A DNA stretch of 64,000 nucleotides, from contig CM076267.1 of the NCBI GenBank assembly GCA_038380795.1, forward strand, positions 15,421,501-15,485,500, read 5' to 3'. Origin of the DNA: Pyrocephalus nanus (taxonomy: Eukaryota > Chordata > Aves > Passeriformes > Tyrannidae). Below are positions 1-12,828 of this stretch, in pieces (position 1 is the first letter of the stretch; the number at the start of each line of letters is the position of its first letter). A model generated the notes under the pieces. That model saw only the letters and a list, made by a program, of their open reading frames with translations. It had not been told where the DNA came from and made no database searches. Made by a program: the position numbers and the translations under genes.

Positions 1-2559
1 CTGTTCCTATGGAGACTGTCTAAGCAGATGAAGAATAGCCATGAGTGGGGTACAACAAGATTCCCACTGCACAGTAAACAGTGATTGTGCAGAGAGAGGC
101 AGAGAGTGAGTTGGTCAGTGATTAACTAAAAGACAAGAGAAGGATCACAGCATTAAGATAGGATCTGGGAGGGTGGATCTGAAGTGGACATACTATGAGG
201 GAACTGACTGGCATAGAAGATTCAGTTACTCAGCACAGGACAGGGAGAATACAAAATCAAATTCTCCTTGTGCCTGAAGCACCTAGCTATGGCTAGAGCA
301 TGTGTTGGCTCATTGTACAGCCTTCTGCCCATGCACATGAGACAGTTCTTATGCCGGGCTATGCTGCTCCAGGAAACCAATTCATGCTCATGGATTCCAG
401 TTGTTCTTGTGAAGTTGCTATCAAAGTATTACTGCTGTGCTGTGAATGCTTATTTGTTGGTGTTTATTAACCTTGGCCAAGAAGCATCCTTCAGTCTGGG
501 AACAACGAGAAGCATTTAAATTTAATGATGGTGATGAACAAGCTAAGGAGGTGATTACAACCACAAGAGCTGATTTTTGCTTACTCAAAGAAGAAGGGTT
601 TGGAGCAATGGAAAGAATGAAAAAAGTTTCAGGTTATAGGAAATGTGCATATGGCGAGGAGGGAAGAAGGAACTTTGCAGAGAGCCAAGTCAGAAGGAAG
701 AAGTGGTAGACAGCATTATTTTGCCATGGAGAACCTGGATTAGCTGTGAGACAAGCCAAGTCCGGAAGAGAAACCATAGGAGACTAACAACAGATGAAAG
801 CACAGAGGAAAACCTTGAGTAGGGTCAGGAACTGCCAGGAAAGACACTGGTCAGGAAGTTCATTCTGATAGAAATGTTAAACATTTGATGGTCCTTGGAA
901 GTAAAGAGCAATGCTCAATCTGAAACTGTGTTCAACAGATTTCCATGATCCAATGGAAAGGCAAAACACAAACTTAGAATTTCAGTAGTAAGGTGGGATT
1001 CTGCAAAAATGCCCATTTCAAAAACAGAGGAAAACCAAAGCTTCTAATGGGACAAAGGAACCTGACAAATGATCCTCAAGATGAAAAATAGAGACTGCTC
1101 AGACTCTAAAGTCATAAAGAGACTTCTGGGCCCCACCAGCAGGACAGCAAGGACACTGAAGGAAGCTCCTGCAAAACACCTTGATTCTTCCACTCTCCCC
1201 TCCCTGGTTGCAGTGAAGACCTCTGAAAAGTCCTCTCACAGCACTCCTTGGCAAAGTTGACTCCAAGAGAAACATCCACTTACCAGATCTGGGACTTTTC
1301 AGAGCCATTTTAACAATTCAAGGTATTTCAGTGTTTTAGGATGAGTTGTCTGAGGTGTGAGATTGTATCCAGCACAATGACTCACGTGGGTTACAACCAA
1401 CACATCCTCCATGTAGGCCAGAAAAAGCCATGCATTTTCTTCATTGACAGCAGCTTGTCAGCACAACTGACACCTTGGTTACCAATCCCAGCACTGAGGT
1501 AGAAAGTTAACAGGCCAGTGACTGAAGCTGCAGATGCCTGTCTGCATAGGTCTGGGATCTGATGTGCGCCCTTGGTGAAAAGGTCCAGACCATTCTTCTC
1601 CTAGGAGGACAAAACACAGTTGTTGTTTTCCCTATGAGCACCATCCTGCCCAACACTTACACACCTCTCAAAAGGCAAAAGTGTCTTAGAATGTCAAGGA
1701 TGGAGTATGGTGAAAAAATAAAGATGGCTTTCACTGGCGTTTCTGTGCCAAGAAGTAAAAGCAAGTGTTTTGTTTAGTATAGAATTCATTGATCTGATGC
1801 CATGGTTGGACACATCTAGAAAAGACTGCACCACTCTTGACATTTTATTTTAATTCAGTGTGCTTACAAAAGGAACTTCTGGCTATTTCTGTTTTTCCTG
1901 GAGTATCCAAGCAGTGAGGAAATTCAAATGTGTGGAAGCACACCCAAGAACTGACGATCTCTTGAAGCAGAGATTGGCTAGAAAACTGGAGGCTCAGTTT
2001 GGCCAAACCTCATCAATCAGACTTTGTTTTTGCCAAACCAAACCCCACACCAGAAATGGGTTTGGAGTCAGTTTCCATTTTCTTGAAGCCACTGAAATCC
2101 TGAGGTTATTCAAAGGTCTCTCTATCACCCATCTTCAATCTAAACCTTTTTTCTGAAACATATTTTTTGCAGATTCACTCTATATGCCAACAAAGGGTGA
2201 GAGGCCAAGGTTGTCTGCAAGTTTTTCAGTGTTCCTCAGTTCTGTATGTGCCCCAGATGCTTCAGGAATAGCCTTTCAAGTGGTGGTTTGGCCCTTGTAG
2301 GCACAGGCGGCTCTGGGAGGAAGAGAGTCTCATGTTCATAGAAAATAAGATTAAGAAACAAAAATATTGAACAAATGGCTTTGAATCTGGAAAAATATGC
2401 TCAAATTGGGGTGAAAATTTCAGTTGTTTTTAAATGAGATAATTTGTTCTTTCCTGTACATCAAATGGAGGAAGAAAAGAGGAAAAAGAGAATAAAACAA
2501 AACAAGAATTTTACTTTTTAATCTGACAGTTGTTCCTTCTGGAAAAATTATGTTTCTGT
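1..2559. other. Non-coding unique sequence
   Basis: I see no gene, RNA or recognisable interspersed repeat here. The first 800 bases are rather purine-rich on the plus strand. The longest open frame is 98 codons (1860-2156); it has no recognisable domain and is not flanked by convincing splice sites. An isolated donor-like site on the minus strand (gtaagtgg, near 1278) has no matching acceptor nearby. Confidence 0.7.
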
Positions 2560-2705
2560 GCCTAAAGTGTTAGACTGGAATGCAGAGGGCTGGGCTCAGT
2601 TTGCTGATGTGCCAAAAAAAATCCCTGCATGACCTCAGGCAAGTAACTTAGCCTTTCCCAGTACCCTTTGCAAACACTGGACCTAAGATGACTCCCCTCC
2701 TCTTT
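2560..2705 (+). mobile_element. Ancient MIR-type SINE relic, sense orientation
   Basis: The stretch follows the tRNA-derived half of the MIR/CORE-SINE consensus in order. It has a head resembling the 'gtggttagagcac...ctgggctc' part, then 'tgacctcaggcaagtaactta', which matches the MIR 'tgaccttgggcaagtcactta' core, then 'gcctttcccagt' where the consensus has 'cctctctgtgcctcagtttccc'. An eight-A run interrupts the middle. The copy is heavily diverged, as expected for an element that stopped moving before birds radiated. The match is from memory of the consensus; an alignment would settle exact ends. Confidence 0.6.
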
Positions 2706-4805
2706 TTCCTATGCTCTCACTGCAAGGTCTGTGGAATGGGCCTGACTCTTCTTATACTTTTGCACAACACTGAGCAGAAAATGTTGCTACTCTTCTAGTT
2801 AGAGCTCAGAAGTGAGTCAGTGATCCAAATCATATTAATAGCCATTATAAATTCTTCAAAGTCCAATTCTGGACTAGTTTGCAGCCCAGGCCATTCATAA
2901 GGCAGTAGGGGATTATATCTTATAAAGAAGTCTGTAGATGTCACTCTCCCCAAACAGGCTTTCCCTCTCTCTGCTTTGAGCTGTGTTGTTGGTTTAGGCC
3001 ATTGTCAGAATGCACTTGCTCACACTTGTGGGATGTGTAGTTTAAGAAAACCCACAGGTGGCCCCAGGTTATTTTGCATTCAGAATATTTTGCACAAAAT
3101 TCCAGGGATATGAAAGGGACTGTCTACCAAGCACCACTGTGATTTCACAAGAGGTACAGGTCAAGCCATTACCTGGAATTCAAGATTTACAAGAAAGTTT
3201 TTTTGTGTTGGTTTGTCGAGGCTTTTTTCAGTAAAACACTTGAGTGTGAATCTGGAAGACCACACACATGTGGCAGTTCCTCACTGCCCATGATCCAACA
3301 TGCCACTTAACCCTTGTGGTTTACAATCAGCACTCACCACAGTGCTCAGTGAGAGCACTGAGTCTCTGCTCATATTGAGGAAAAAAAATCCCCAGGGAAT
3401 TCCCCAGCTCATGAGATCTTGCCCATCAAAAGTCGAGTGAAAGGCTGGAGAATTAGTTTTTAGTAATGGGCATACTTCAAGTGGGAGAGAAGGTCCATCC
3501 CTTTCTGACCCAAAAGCCCTGTGTTTTCCAGGGCTGTCTTACAAATCCAGCACAGCCCAAAGCAAGAGGCAAAAACGACCACTGGAGAAAGCCAACCAAG
3601 CTTACCAGCATTGGTGATTTTGACAGTGCAGGACCAAGGACCACAAGATGAGACAGAGTTGCTTCAGTCATCACAGCTGTTCCTTACCAAACACAGATGA
3701 CACAAGGATGAATTTTATTCTAGGAGTATCCTCTGACCATTCACTGTGGAGAGACACTTCACAGTACCGTTTAACAGACTGCAAATATTCTGATTAAAAG
3801 GCCAAAAGACACAGAAGTAGACTATGCTACCAGCAGAAAGAGGGAATGATGCTGAGATCACCAACCATCCCTGCAATTGCAAAGAACTTTACAAATAACT
3901 GTTGTAAAAGCAGATGAATCTGAAAGCAGTGCTGTAGGCTGTGCTGGCATTTGCCCATTGTTCATGCTGACATCACTGGGATTCTGTTTTCCAAAGTCCA
4001 TATTGCTGTCTCTTTAAATGGAAGTTGCAATAGCAGTGAAGAGACTTCCTGGAATCTTCTCCATGGAAGGTCTCTTAGGACTGCTGGTCCAGAAGCTGCT
4101 ATTGTTTCCCAAGTTGCTACACACTCCAAGGACAAACACATAGCAGTTTGGACCTGATGGCCAGCAGTGTTCACAGCTAGGATTTACATAGTCCTTGGAG
4201 GCAAGAACCACACTATTGTGAACACAGAGGGATCTTTCACTGATGTTGTTGGTGACAGCCAGGCTGGATCTAACATGTGTGTAAGTAAATATTAAAACAA
4301 TTAAACACTATTAGTACAATTAAAAGAGAGTATTTAACATAAATAGCTGTAGGACTCAGCCCTCTTTGTGTCAGATCATGGGGAAGCACAAACTTACGCC
4401 TCAGTTTCTTGACAGAAGTTAGCTGGTCAATATCTGCAACTTATTGGCTCTTACACCCTGGAGATATTTGAATGTACAGCTAGCAGTGAATAAAAAACAA
4501 CTTCTGCTTCAGTCTTTCCTCCTCTGAGTGTCTATCCAGTGCAGCAAGACTGACAAGGAGAGGCAATGTCTTTACTGAAAATAAGTGACATAGCTGGGAA
4601 GAAATCCACCATGCTTTCAGGCTGGCCAACCCTTCATCATTCTCCAGTGAGGTGGACCAACCTAAGCCTCTTGAAGATGCAAAACAGTGAAAAAATGAAG
4701 AGTGCACTGAACTTTGTGGAAATGCAAGGATAACATACTGATGTCAGCCAGGGGTGTTTGGGACTGGAATATGACCCTTTTTATCTCCCTGCCTGGTTTT
4801 GCATT
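2706..4805. other. Non-coding unique sequence
   Basis: Nothing recognisable. Open frames stay below 76 codons and overlap on both strands (for example 3951-4174). AT-rich stretch around 4290-4345. No splice-site pair worth listing. Confidence 0.65.
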
Positions 4806-4863
4806 GGGTAGATAAATTAGCAGAGGCTCAGAGCTGTTACAGTGAGATCACTTAGCAGTTAAT
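4806..4863 (-). mobile_element. Possible MIR-type SINE fragment, antisense
   Basis: About 55 bases resemble the reverse complement of the MIR core: 'gcagaggctcagagctgtta' corresponds to 'actgaggctcagagaggtta', followed by 'agatcacttagcag', which resembles 'ggtcacacagctag'. The fragment is short and diverged, so a chance match is possible. Confidence 0.35.
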
Positions 4864-6500
4864 CTTTTATTTGGAAAGCTGTTCCTTCCCACAGAAGTAA
4901 ACACCCACCTTATCAGGCATGCCATAGCAAAGGATGTTGTCCAGCTCCCCACCTGCTGTCCTTCCTCTCATTAGTGGCTTCCCTCCCTTTTCAGCCGTTC
5001 CCACCCACCATCTGCCAGAACATGCTGCACGCCCACAGCCCCACAGGCGATGCTCACGGACATGGTGTGGTCACACCAGCCCAGCCTTTATCAGGAAACA
5101 GCCTGTTCTGTACAGGGATGGGAACATGCCTGGCAGACATGTAGCATGTCTGAGCCCTCTCCTTTGTGGCAGTTCAGTGTCTGACCACTCTCCAGAGCCC
5201 TTGGAGCTCTGAAAGGCCAATGATGAAACCACAGGTGATTCCTATTGATCACACAAGGAAATACAGAGCCTCTAGGCCAGGGATAGCCTTTCACTGTCAG
5301 AGGCAGAACATATTTTACACGTCCCCTTACATTTTCATCTCAACTGGCAAGCCCTTTTTCACCATCCTTCATTAAATATTAAAGGAGCCTGCTGAGAAGA
5401 ACGCACCCGACAGTTATAATTCCTCTTTGTAGGCAAAAGTCTAGGGCCTGTTATTGTTTTTAATTTGGTGGGTGCATCAGAAAGGGCCCAGATGCACTGG
5501 TTGTGTAAAACCATGTAAGTCCCATTGAAATGGCTTCCTGTTTGGGTCCAGTGAATGCACAGAACATGCTGTAGTGCTGAGTATCCTTTCCTGCTGACTG
5601 CTGCAGACTATACAGAAGGGAGATTATCTGCTAGAAAGAAACCCTTTCTGACAGTAAGGTCCAGTGATGTACATTTTGTGAGGATCTGCCTCAAAAATTT
5701 CAAATCAGAAAGCTCCAGCAGTGACTGCACTGAAACATATGATAGGTATTCTTCATGATCAGCAAAGCTAGTCTGTGTTATTAGACAATATCAGTCATAT
5801 AATTCGGTATATAATCTCAAAGCACCTTGCAGAATAGATTCTGTGCTTGTCTCACAGAGGGTCTACCACAACATTAAGCGTAGTGCTCAGTTCCTATTTG
5901 TTTACAGTCAGTGTTCAAGCCATAAAGGAGACCCTCTCTCTCACTACTTAACAGAGTCCCAGGCAATAAGGACACAATTCAATTTCTTCCTCCAAAATCT
6001 GTCAAAACCACTCCAACCTCTGATTTTTAGAAATTCATGTTTCTTTCCTGATATTTGTATCCAGCTATTTGCAATTTTTTCCAAGGCAGGGGCTGAGGCA
6101 TGGAGTCCTTCTGAGGACTCACAGACTCATTGCCAGTGTACATGTCTCTAGGTCTTAGGAGCAGTAAAGCTGGTTTTTTTCCAGTGTCATTTCTCCATAT
6201 AAGCTTCATATCTATGAATCTGTGTAGATTTTTTTTCTTCAACTCCTGATTTTCCTTCTGTTTCCTAAAGTCCTGCTGAGATCATTGTATGTTCTCTGTC
6301 AGGCAACATACAAAATCCCCCTTCATCCTTGATTCATCCCAACACAGAGGGATAAAGTGTTCATCTCAGCAGTGAAAAACAGAACCTGGCTCATTCAAAA
6401 CCTTCATGGGACTCTCAGGTTCAACTGATATCGCTGTTATTCCTATCCCATATGACAGAGAGAGCAAAGTACAGTGTGACTTAACAGCATGCTATTTGCT
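4864..6500. other. Non-coding sequence with an AT-rich, conserved-element-like patch
   Basis: No gene seen. The patch at about 5385-5480 is AT-rich, with homeodomain-like 'TTTTTAATTTGG' and little simple repeat, which is the texture of many vertebrate conserved non-coding elements. Conservation itself cannot be judged from one sequence. The longest frame is 102 codons (5843-6151), without recognisable domains. Confidence 0.5.
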
Positions 6501-6542
6501 CAGTGCTGCTGTCTGTGGACCAGCAAAGGCTAAGAACCACTG
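6501..6542 (-). mobile_element. hAT-type DNA transposon terminal inverted repeat (one end)
   Basis: Read on the minus strand from 6542, the sequence begins CAGTGGTTCTTAGCC and continues 'tttgctggtccacagac'. This closely follows the Charlie-like hAT terminus CAGTGGTTCTCAACCTTT...GGTCCACGGACC. I could not find the partner end, so the element is truncated or too decayed to recognise. The body would lie at lower coordinates (below 6501). Confidence 0.5.
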
Positions 6543-9500
6543 ATCTCAGCAGGACAGTAGCCAGTTTGTGGTAGCAACACGCAGAATGCAAGAAGGAGTA
6601 ACATAAAGTTTCAGCTCCTTCTTCCTGCAGCATCTTCCCACGTGGGACTACACGGACTACAACTAAAGCAATAATTAATCTACTGAAAAAGTCCCTTCTC
6701 AAACATCCCAGCCTGGCCATTTCCATTGGTAAGCAGAGCTGTGTCAATGAATTTATGATGTGACATCAGTCCCACCACTCAAATGGCAACTTTTGTATTT
6801 ACATCCATTGTTGTTCAATAAGGTGCTCATTTCCCTTTCTCTAACCCAAACTTTATTAAAATTGGAAAGATGCACTCAAGTGTTTTTCCAGAGAAGACTT
6901 GATACTGAAAAGTGATTCCCTGTAGTAAGGAAATGAAGAACTGCAAAGTGCTTAGAGAGACATATTTAATGCCTTAAGCTCTTCTATTGAGTTAACAACT
7001 AGCTTGGTCTTAACTTTAAGGAAATAAATTTATTCTTGGGCTCCCTTATTTCAATAATCCCCCAACAGAAACTCAGCTGCAACTTTTTCCTTTCCAGCAG
7101 ATGATACAGGGAGGATTGTTTGTTTTAATTAGTTTATTTATTTTAATGATGGTGCAATGGCTACAAGATACCAAGGTGTTTTATAGAACAATGTGTAGAA
7201 GAGCATCGTTGCCCTCATGAAAGCACATTGATAAGCAGTGTACCATTAGGAGAAAGCAAAAGGATATAAGGAGGCTATTGCTCCCTTAAAGGAGCAGTTA
7301 TGATGTTCAGAGAAGGAGAGCTGGCAGAGCAACAGGCAGCCAGAGTAACACAACAAGGCAATAGGAGGGGGAGACAGCAGGGATGGATATGACTTGGGAG
7401 CAGGATAAATCAGACAGAGGTAGTGGGAAACACATTTTTCATTTGCATTTTTTACATTTACATTTGCAATGTAGATCCTTCCGTTTCTAGTCCTTTCTTA
7501 AATGATCCTGTGTCTGAGGAACAGCAACTAGAATTCAGCCCTGCAGATACATGTCCATCCCAGGTGATGTCCCTAAGCATCGTGCTCATATACTTTCCTT
7601 ACAGCAAAACCTGGCGCCAGCCACATAAACAGCCCCTATCAAGCTGCGCTCCTCAGCTGCTTGGAAGCAAGATGGGGAGGCAATGTGGTTGCTTTGTTCC
7701 TAGGCTTAGCAGAGCACAGGAAATGTGTGAGCATGCCCTCCACCAGCTACATATGCTCTGCCCCAGCAGCTCAAGCCACGTTTGGCTTCCAGATGCAGAA
7801 GAAGGCAGTGCTTCAGAGCACACACTTTCACAGCCTCCAAGCACACGCACATGAACTGGTGCCTCCAAAGTGTATTCAGCTCTCCCTGCCAGGGCTCCCA
7901 GAGAGAGATGAGCCCCTGTCTGAATTTTAGAGTCAAAAAAAAAGGGTGCATCTCCTTCTGGGAGAAGGCTCCAATAGTGCAGAGGGAGTAGATGGCACAC
8001 TGGCTTTTACAGACTTGCCTTGGCCAAGTTCCTGGACAGTATCTCCCACTAGACATGCAGTAGGGCTTTGAAGACTGGACTGCCACCAGAGCTACATTTT
8101 AGCATCTCTAGCAAAGGAGGTTTTTCTCTTGACCATGAGCGTATGTTTACTCATGTAACAGTGACAAGGTGGAGGAGCCAAAGAGATAGCAAGATTTGTG
8201 CTGTCCCTGGAAGATTATTGAAGGTTTAGACAACAGTAACTTTGAAAACACTGAGTTCACTTAGTTTAGAAAAGAGAAGAGACTGCGTGTTGTCATAAAA
8301 AATTGCTGCAAAGAGGTTGCAAAAATGCTTTTCTGCATGTCCCTGGAAGCATTCTCAACTCAGGTTAGACATCAAGAAAAAAAAAAGTCTTATTGACAGG
8401 AACTCTGAGTAGACATTAATGAGGAGGAAGGTGAAAATCAGAGTGATATCTGTCAGGAGCAGGTTAGGGAGTGATAATCTGGCCGCAAGCCAGTTAGATA
8501 CACTGGACAGCTTTTTAGGTTCTGGTGAGCCCTGTTTCCCATTTTATTCTCAGATTTTGATGTTGCCTAGCTGTGTGTGGAACAGCAGGAAGGCATCACA
8601 GAGCCTTTTTTTGTATCAGTCTCCTTCCTGCTTCAATCCGCCCCTGGACCCATTCAGAGGCACCTAAGTAAACTATGCAAAGCTCAACCTTAAGGCTATA
8701 CTTAATACAGATGAGGACACTTTGAGAAAGAACTGGCATAGTATAGAAGCATAAACAGTCACCTTTGCCTGAAATAGATTTGTGGAAAAACTCTGACCCT
8801 TAATTTCTGACTGCAACATGTCTGAACTTTTTCTTACTACAGGTACAATCCACCCTTTCAGCAAAGCCAGAGATAAAACATGGAAGACTTGCTCCAACTT
8901 GCTCTATTTATCTTGCTCAATTTGAAAAACGTTCAGATATCTGAACAGAATACATAAAGGACAACACTGGCAATGGCTTTAGAGTTTTACTCACCCACAG
9001 ATATCAATCTAGAAGGTACACAGGGAGTTCATAAATAAATAACAACAGGCTTCATACTCAGCATAGATACAGATTTTATACCAGGAGTGAAAACATAAGC
9101 AAATAGGCATACGCTAAAGTCAACAAGGGCTTAGAACAACTGAATAATTATAAATTTTAAAATCAGAAGGGCACCTATGAGCTCTCATCTGAACTCCCAT
9201 GTAAAAAAGCCAAAGAATTCAAATGAAGCTTTTAGCATCCAGTAAGTAAATTCTATTAAAACTAAGGCAGAGATTTTAAGAAGACATTCATAAAATATTC
9301 CAAGTTTGGGAAATCCAACAAAAGTCCAGAGAATTTGTTGGAATGATTAATCATCTTCCATTGTTTAAAAAAAGCAGTAATCTGAAATTTATTTCTAGAC
9401 TAAATTTGTGTCAAATTTACTTCCAGCTGCTAAATCTCATCATGCCTTTTCTGCTAGACCAGGATTATCCTAAGTCAATTGTGGTCAAGAAAGCACTCAA

Positions 9501-9841
9501 CAGCTTAATGGAACTATACTGTAAAGGAAAAAAAAAAAATGAGTAATGCTAAAGAGAAAAATAATACATCTTATCCAATCCACTTGTTGTACCGCCTGTG
9601 GTTGCAAGCCACTCCTGGGGTCTTGACCAGCTGGGTGAAATACCATGTATGGCCAGGGGGAAGTTGCTCCAGAGTGATTTATAAATGCCAGTTGTTTCAA
9701 CAACACCGCGTGTGATGAGCTCCAAGTTGGCTGCCAGTGGATTGCACTTAGCTGGTCTGTTCTATAGTTCCTCACATCCAGGGAAGGAATCGTTGCTTCA
9801 TCATTTTATAGCTTTAGAAATGCCATTTTCCTATTTCCCAG
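6543..9841. other. Non-coding unique sequence
   Basis: Longest frames are 143 codons on plus (7423-7854) and 126 and 115 codons on minus (7706-8086 and 7653-8000). They overlap each other on both strands, contain no recognisable domain and look like chance openness of a locally GC-richer stretch. Nothing else recognised. The stretch 9560-9780 is relatively GC-rich and unique-looking but matches no family I know. Confidence 0.6.
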
Positions 9842-9955
9842 CCAAGAGAAAATGACTGTTCAGCTGCAGTGATAACATTATCAGGTGCCCCCTTAAAAAG
9901 TTGATGCAATTATCTCTTAGGAAAAAATCCCTTGAAAGCACTTGCCAGAAAAGAG
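9842..9955 (+). other. Candidate 114-nt non-coding exon (splice-site pair)
   Basis: A pyrimidine-rich tract (ccattttcctatttcccag, ending at 9841) forms a good acceptor, and AAAAGAG|gtaagaaatg at 9955/9956 forms a good donor. All three plus frames contain stops between them, so if it is an exon it belongs to a non-coding RNA or a UTR. Pseudo-exons of this quality are common in vertebrate introns, so support is modest. Confidence 0.22.
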
Positions 9956-11996
9956 GTAAGAAATGACAGTTGGGTGTAGTATAAAGTGATGGTAGTGAAC
10001 TATCATTAACACCGCAACAGTGGTAGAATCAGGGAAGCGTTTTCCCCACTGAAGGTGTCTGTGTTTAGAGGTGTGCCTGTTCTGAGCTCCTACACAGTGC
10101 TGTCACTGGCTGCCTGCCCCAGCTTCCCTGCAGGGAGATATCCAGCCAGCCATCCTCTAAAAGTATCAGCTGATTCCCTGAGATGGATCATTTATTTCTC
10201 TCATCAGGAGGCAAAAGAAGAAGGAATGAAGCAAGAAGGCTAAGAGAGAAGACAAAGCGTATTGGCTAATCAGTGTTTAGAGAGGATCATACAAGCAACT
10301 GAGACAGAAGATTATGTTAATATTTTCATTTAGAAAGACAACTGCTGGGAAAGAGATGAGTTTTTCTTCTAGATCACGTGGAAAATTCATCTTCCCTGGT
10401 TGTCTCATGGGATAAGAGACTAGCTGGAGAGATCTATCCTGCTCCAGAGTTTGTCATATATCTGAATACAGCTTTGGACTGTGCTGATCCCTGCCAATGA
10501 CACTTGAGTCAAACCAGATTGAGCTCAATCCATGCCTCCCAAAACATAGCTCTCTGCAAAGCCTATGAGCACTCATATTCTGACTTGTAAATGGAACAGA
10601 TTTCCTCTAATATCATGAAGAAAGAAGAACTGGGGGTTGTGCCTGACTGCATCCCCTTCATGTCACTTTAACAGAGTGGCTTTTAAGAGCATAAACACCC
10701 GCTCAAAATTAGTACAAATGTTTCCTTCATCGTCTTGCTCTGACACTAATGGGTAAAACATATTTCCACAGCGCACATCCAGCATTCTCACCGCACAGCT
10801 CTCCTGTCACTAACAGCAGCCGATGCATTCAAATGAACAATTGGCAATAAATAAAACTGACAAGAGCAAATTACAAAAGCAGGAGCTGTGGCGTGGGGAA
10901 TACTCTCAAGCCAGAGAGGCATTACAGTCCTTTCGCCTTTAGGTCACTAGTATCCACTAACACCCAGTTTGTCAAGCTAGGCTGACTCTTTCTTGTCCTT
11001 GGGCCTGGAAGATTCCTATAGAAATGCAGGGCTTGTAGCCAGCAGGACATCCCCCTCCCCTTTCCATGCGCTGGTGTTTATTTCTTTCCTACAAGTCTAC
11101 TCTCCACTCACGTACTTTTTTCCTCACAGTTTTGTCATCTGACCTAAATTGTGAAAAATGGAATGATATTCAGTGCAATCAGCTCTTGAGCAACTTCACA
11201 GTGCAGTGCAGAATACACATATCTATATGGCAATATTTCTAGTTGGTGGTATTTGGCTTTACATGCTAATAAAACTGTAGTATCTTCCAGTACTCTCTGG
11301 TCAGTGTATTAACCAGCAGAACTTTCCAATCAGTCCTTCTGAGCTCCATGCAAAAACTATCCAAAACAGCAGTAAATGGAATGTTGTCATAACAGGACTC
11401 TTTAGTTTCTATGGTTGTTTTGAGCACAGAGGTGTATGTAGAAGATCAGAACAGATGTACTCAATAAAAAGTTTGGGCTCAGCTTCTTAAAGAGGATTTG
11501 TCACTCTGGGCCTATGCTCAAGAACCAAGGTATTCCCATCCATTCCTCCACTGTGGCCAACAGTTCCCAGAGAAACAAATAGTTTGTGTCATCCCAAAAT
11601 AATTGTCTTTCACCTGCATATTCCAGAATCTGCTGTCTCTCTAACTGTCTTTGGGGAAGGAATGTCTCTGTTGAGATAGCCTGTCTGCACTTCCATTCTT
11701 TCTGATATCATAGAAGTGATAACATCAATAGTCACAATGCCAGGGAGAAACTGAGCACTCCATGTGTGACTCTACAAGGTATCTTCTTAAATTCCTTCAG
11801 GTTCATTATCAGACGTCTCCCTTTTCATAATGCATACACAAATATGAGAATAGCCAGCTGATACACAAGAGATTATTATCCATGTTAAAGGACCAATATC
11901 ATCCATGTATCTTCTCTCTTGTTGGAAAGTCAAATTGTCTCTTATAGAAGATTATAAGTTTGGGAGTATATGCACTGATTTGTTTTGCTTTCTTGG
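9956..11996. other. Non-coding unique sequence
   Basis: No genes or known repeats seen. Around 10835-10880 a short AT-rich block (CAATTGGCAATAAATAAAAC and following) has conserved-element-like texture. Open frames do not exceed 62 codons. Confidence 0.65.
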
Positions 11997-12070
11997 AAAA
12001 AAAAAAAACAAACCAAACCAAACCAAACCAAAAAAAAAAAAAAACACCACAAAAAAAAACCACCAACCAA
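11997..12070 (+). repeat. A/C simple tract, (AAACC)n and poly-A
   Basis: The tract is about 74 bases almost free of G and T: a run of A, then four to five AAACC units, then two A-runs with CACCAC interruptions. It is one of ten such strand-asymmetric tracts in the window and causes the lysine/asparagine-rich frame at 11905-12201. Confidence 0.9.
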
Positions 12071-12741
12071 GGCTCTATGTAGCTCTCTCAGAGACTGCAG
12101 TGTGTTATATGCCAGAGACAGCAAGAAGCATATTAACAGGTAATAAAAACAAGCTACTAAGATCCAGACTCACAAAAACACGAGTACCCTTATTTAGATG
12201 AGTATGTCAACTAATATTAAGTATGTAATTCTAGCCAGAACAGTTTTAAGACAAAACACTTTAATAAAACCTGATATCTGGAGGTAGGTTGTTGAATCAG
12301 TGCTTCCTATTTGTAGGGCAGAAAAAAGAGAAAGATAATCAGAAACCAGATGAACCAGCCTTGAATGCAGTTACTTATCAAGATCCCAGTGGAAATTAGC
12401 TTTCCATTCCTATATCTGTGTGAATTGGCTGCTGCATTCTACTCAGGCAATGCTGAAGTAATTTTAACTTGTCAAATTTTGACATAGCATTTCAATGACA
12501 CCAAGCAAGATTCTTCAAAGACTAATGTGTCTTAGTATGTCTTCTGCACCAAAGACTTGTGATTTTTAATTATACCATACGCAGACAAATCTTCCAAAAG
12601 AAGTGTGAAAATGTACTAATTAATAGGGGGTGGAGGGAGAAAAATAAACAGTTAGTCAGAAGATAATACCTCTATGTATCAGTTTATGTTCCAGGGTAAA
12701 TGATTTCCTGCTAAACTTGCAAAGCCTTTCTAGGGGTTTAT
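12071..12741. other. Non-coding unique sequence
   Basis: AT-rich sequence with no recognisable gene or repeat. Confidence 0.65.
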
Positions 12742-12828
12742 TTCACATCTAGGAGGTGTCACTGAGGCCTCAGTGGAAACTGTGAAGGGATGAAGTCAAG
12801 AAACATCCTAGGATGTTTCATCCTTGAC
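12742..12828. repeat. Cluster of perfect palindromes
   Basis: Two perfect palindromes lie 24 bases apart: CACTGAGGCCTCAGTG (12760-12775, 16 bp) and GAAACATCCTAGGATGTTTC (12800-12819, 20 bp). The second is flanked by GTCAAG (12795-12800) and CTTGAC (12823-12828), which extend the dyad across a 4-base offset. TTCACA (12742-12747) and TGTGAA (12781-12786) flank the first. The arms have no loop, so these would extrude as DNA cruciforms or bind dimeric proteins rather than fold as classic RNA hairpins. No transposon ends are recognisable. Confidence 0.85.

Noticed and set aside
6425..6480. Resemblance to the MIR 'ttattatccccattttacaga' segment
   Set aside because: Match covers under 25 bases with poor continuation.
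7423..8086. Overlapping 143-, 126- and 115-codon frames on both strands
   Set aside because: Openness on both strands at once reflects local base composition. No known protein features.
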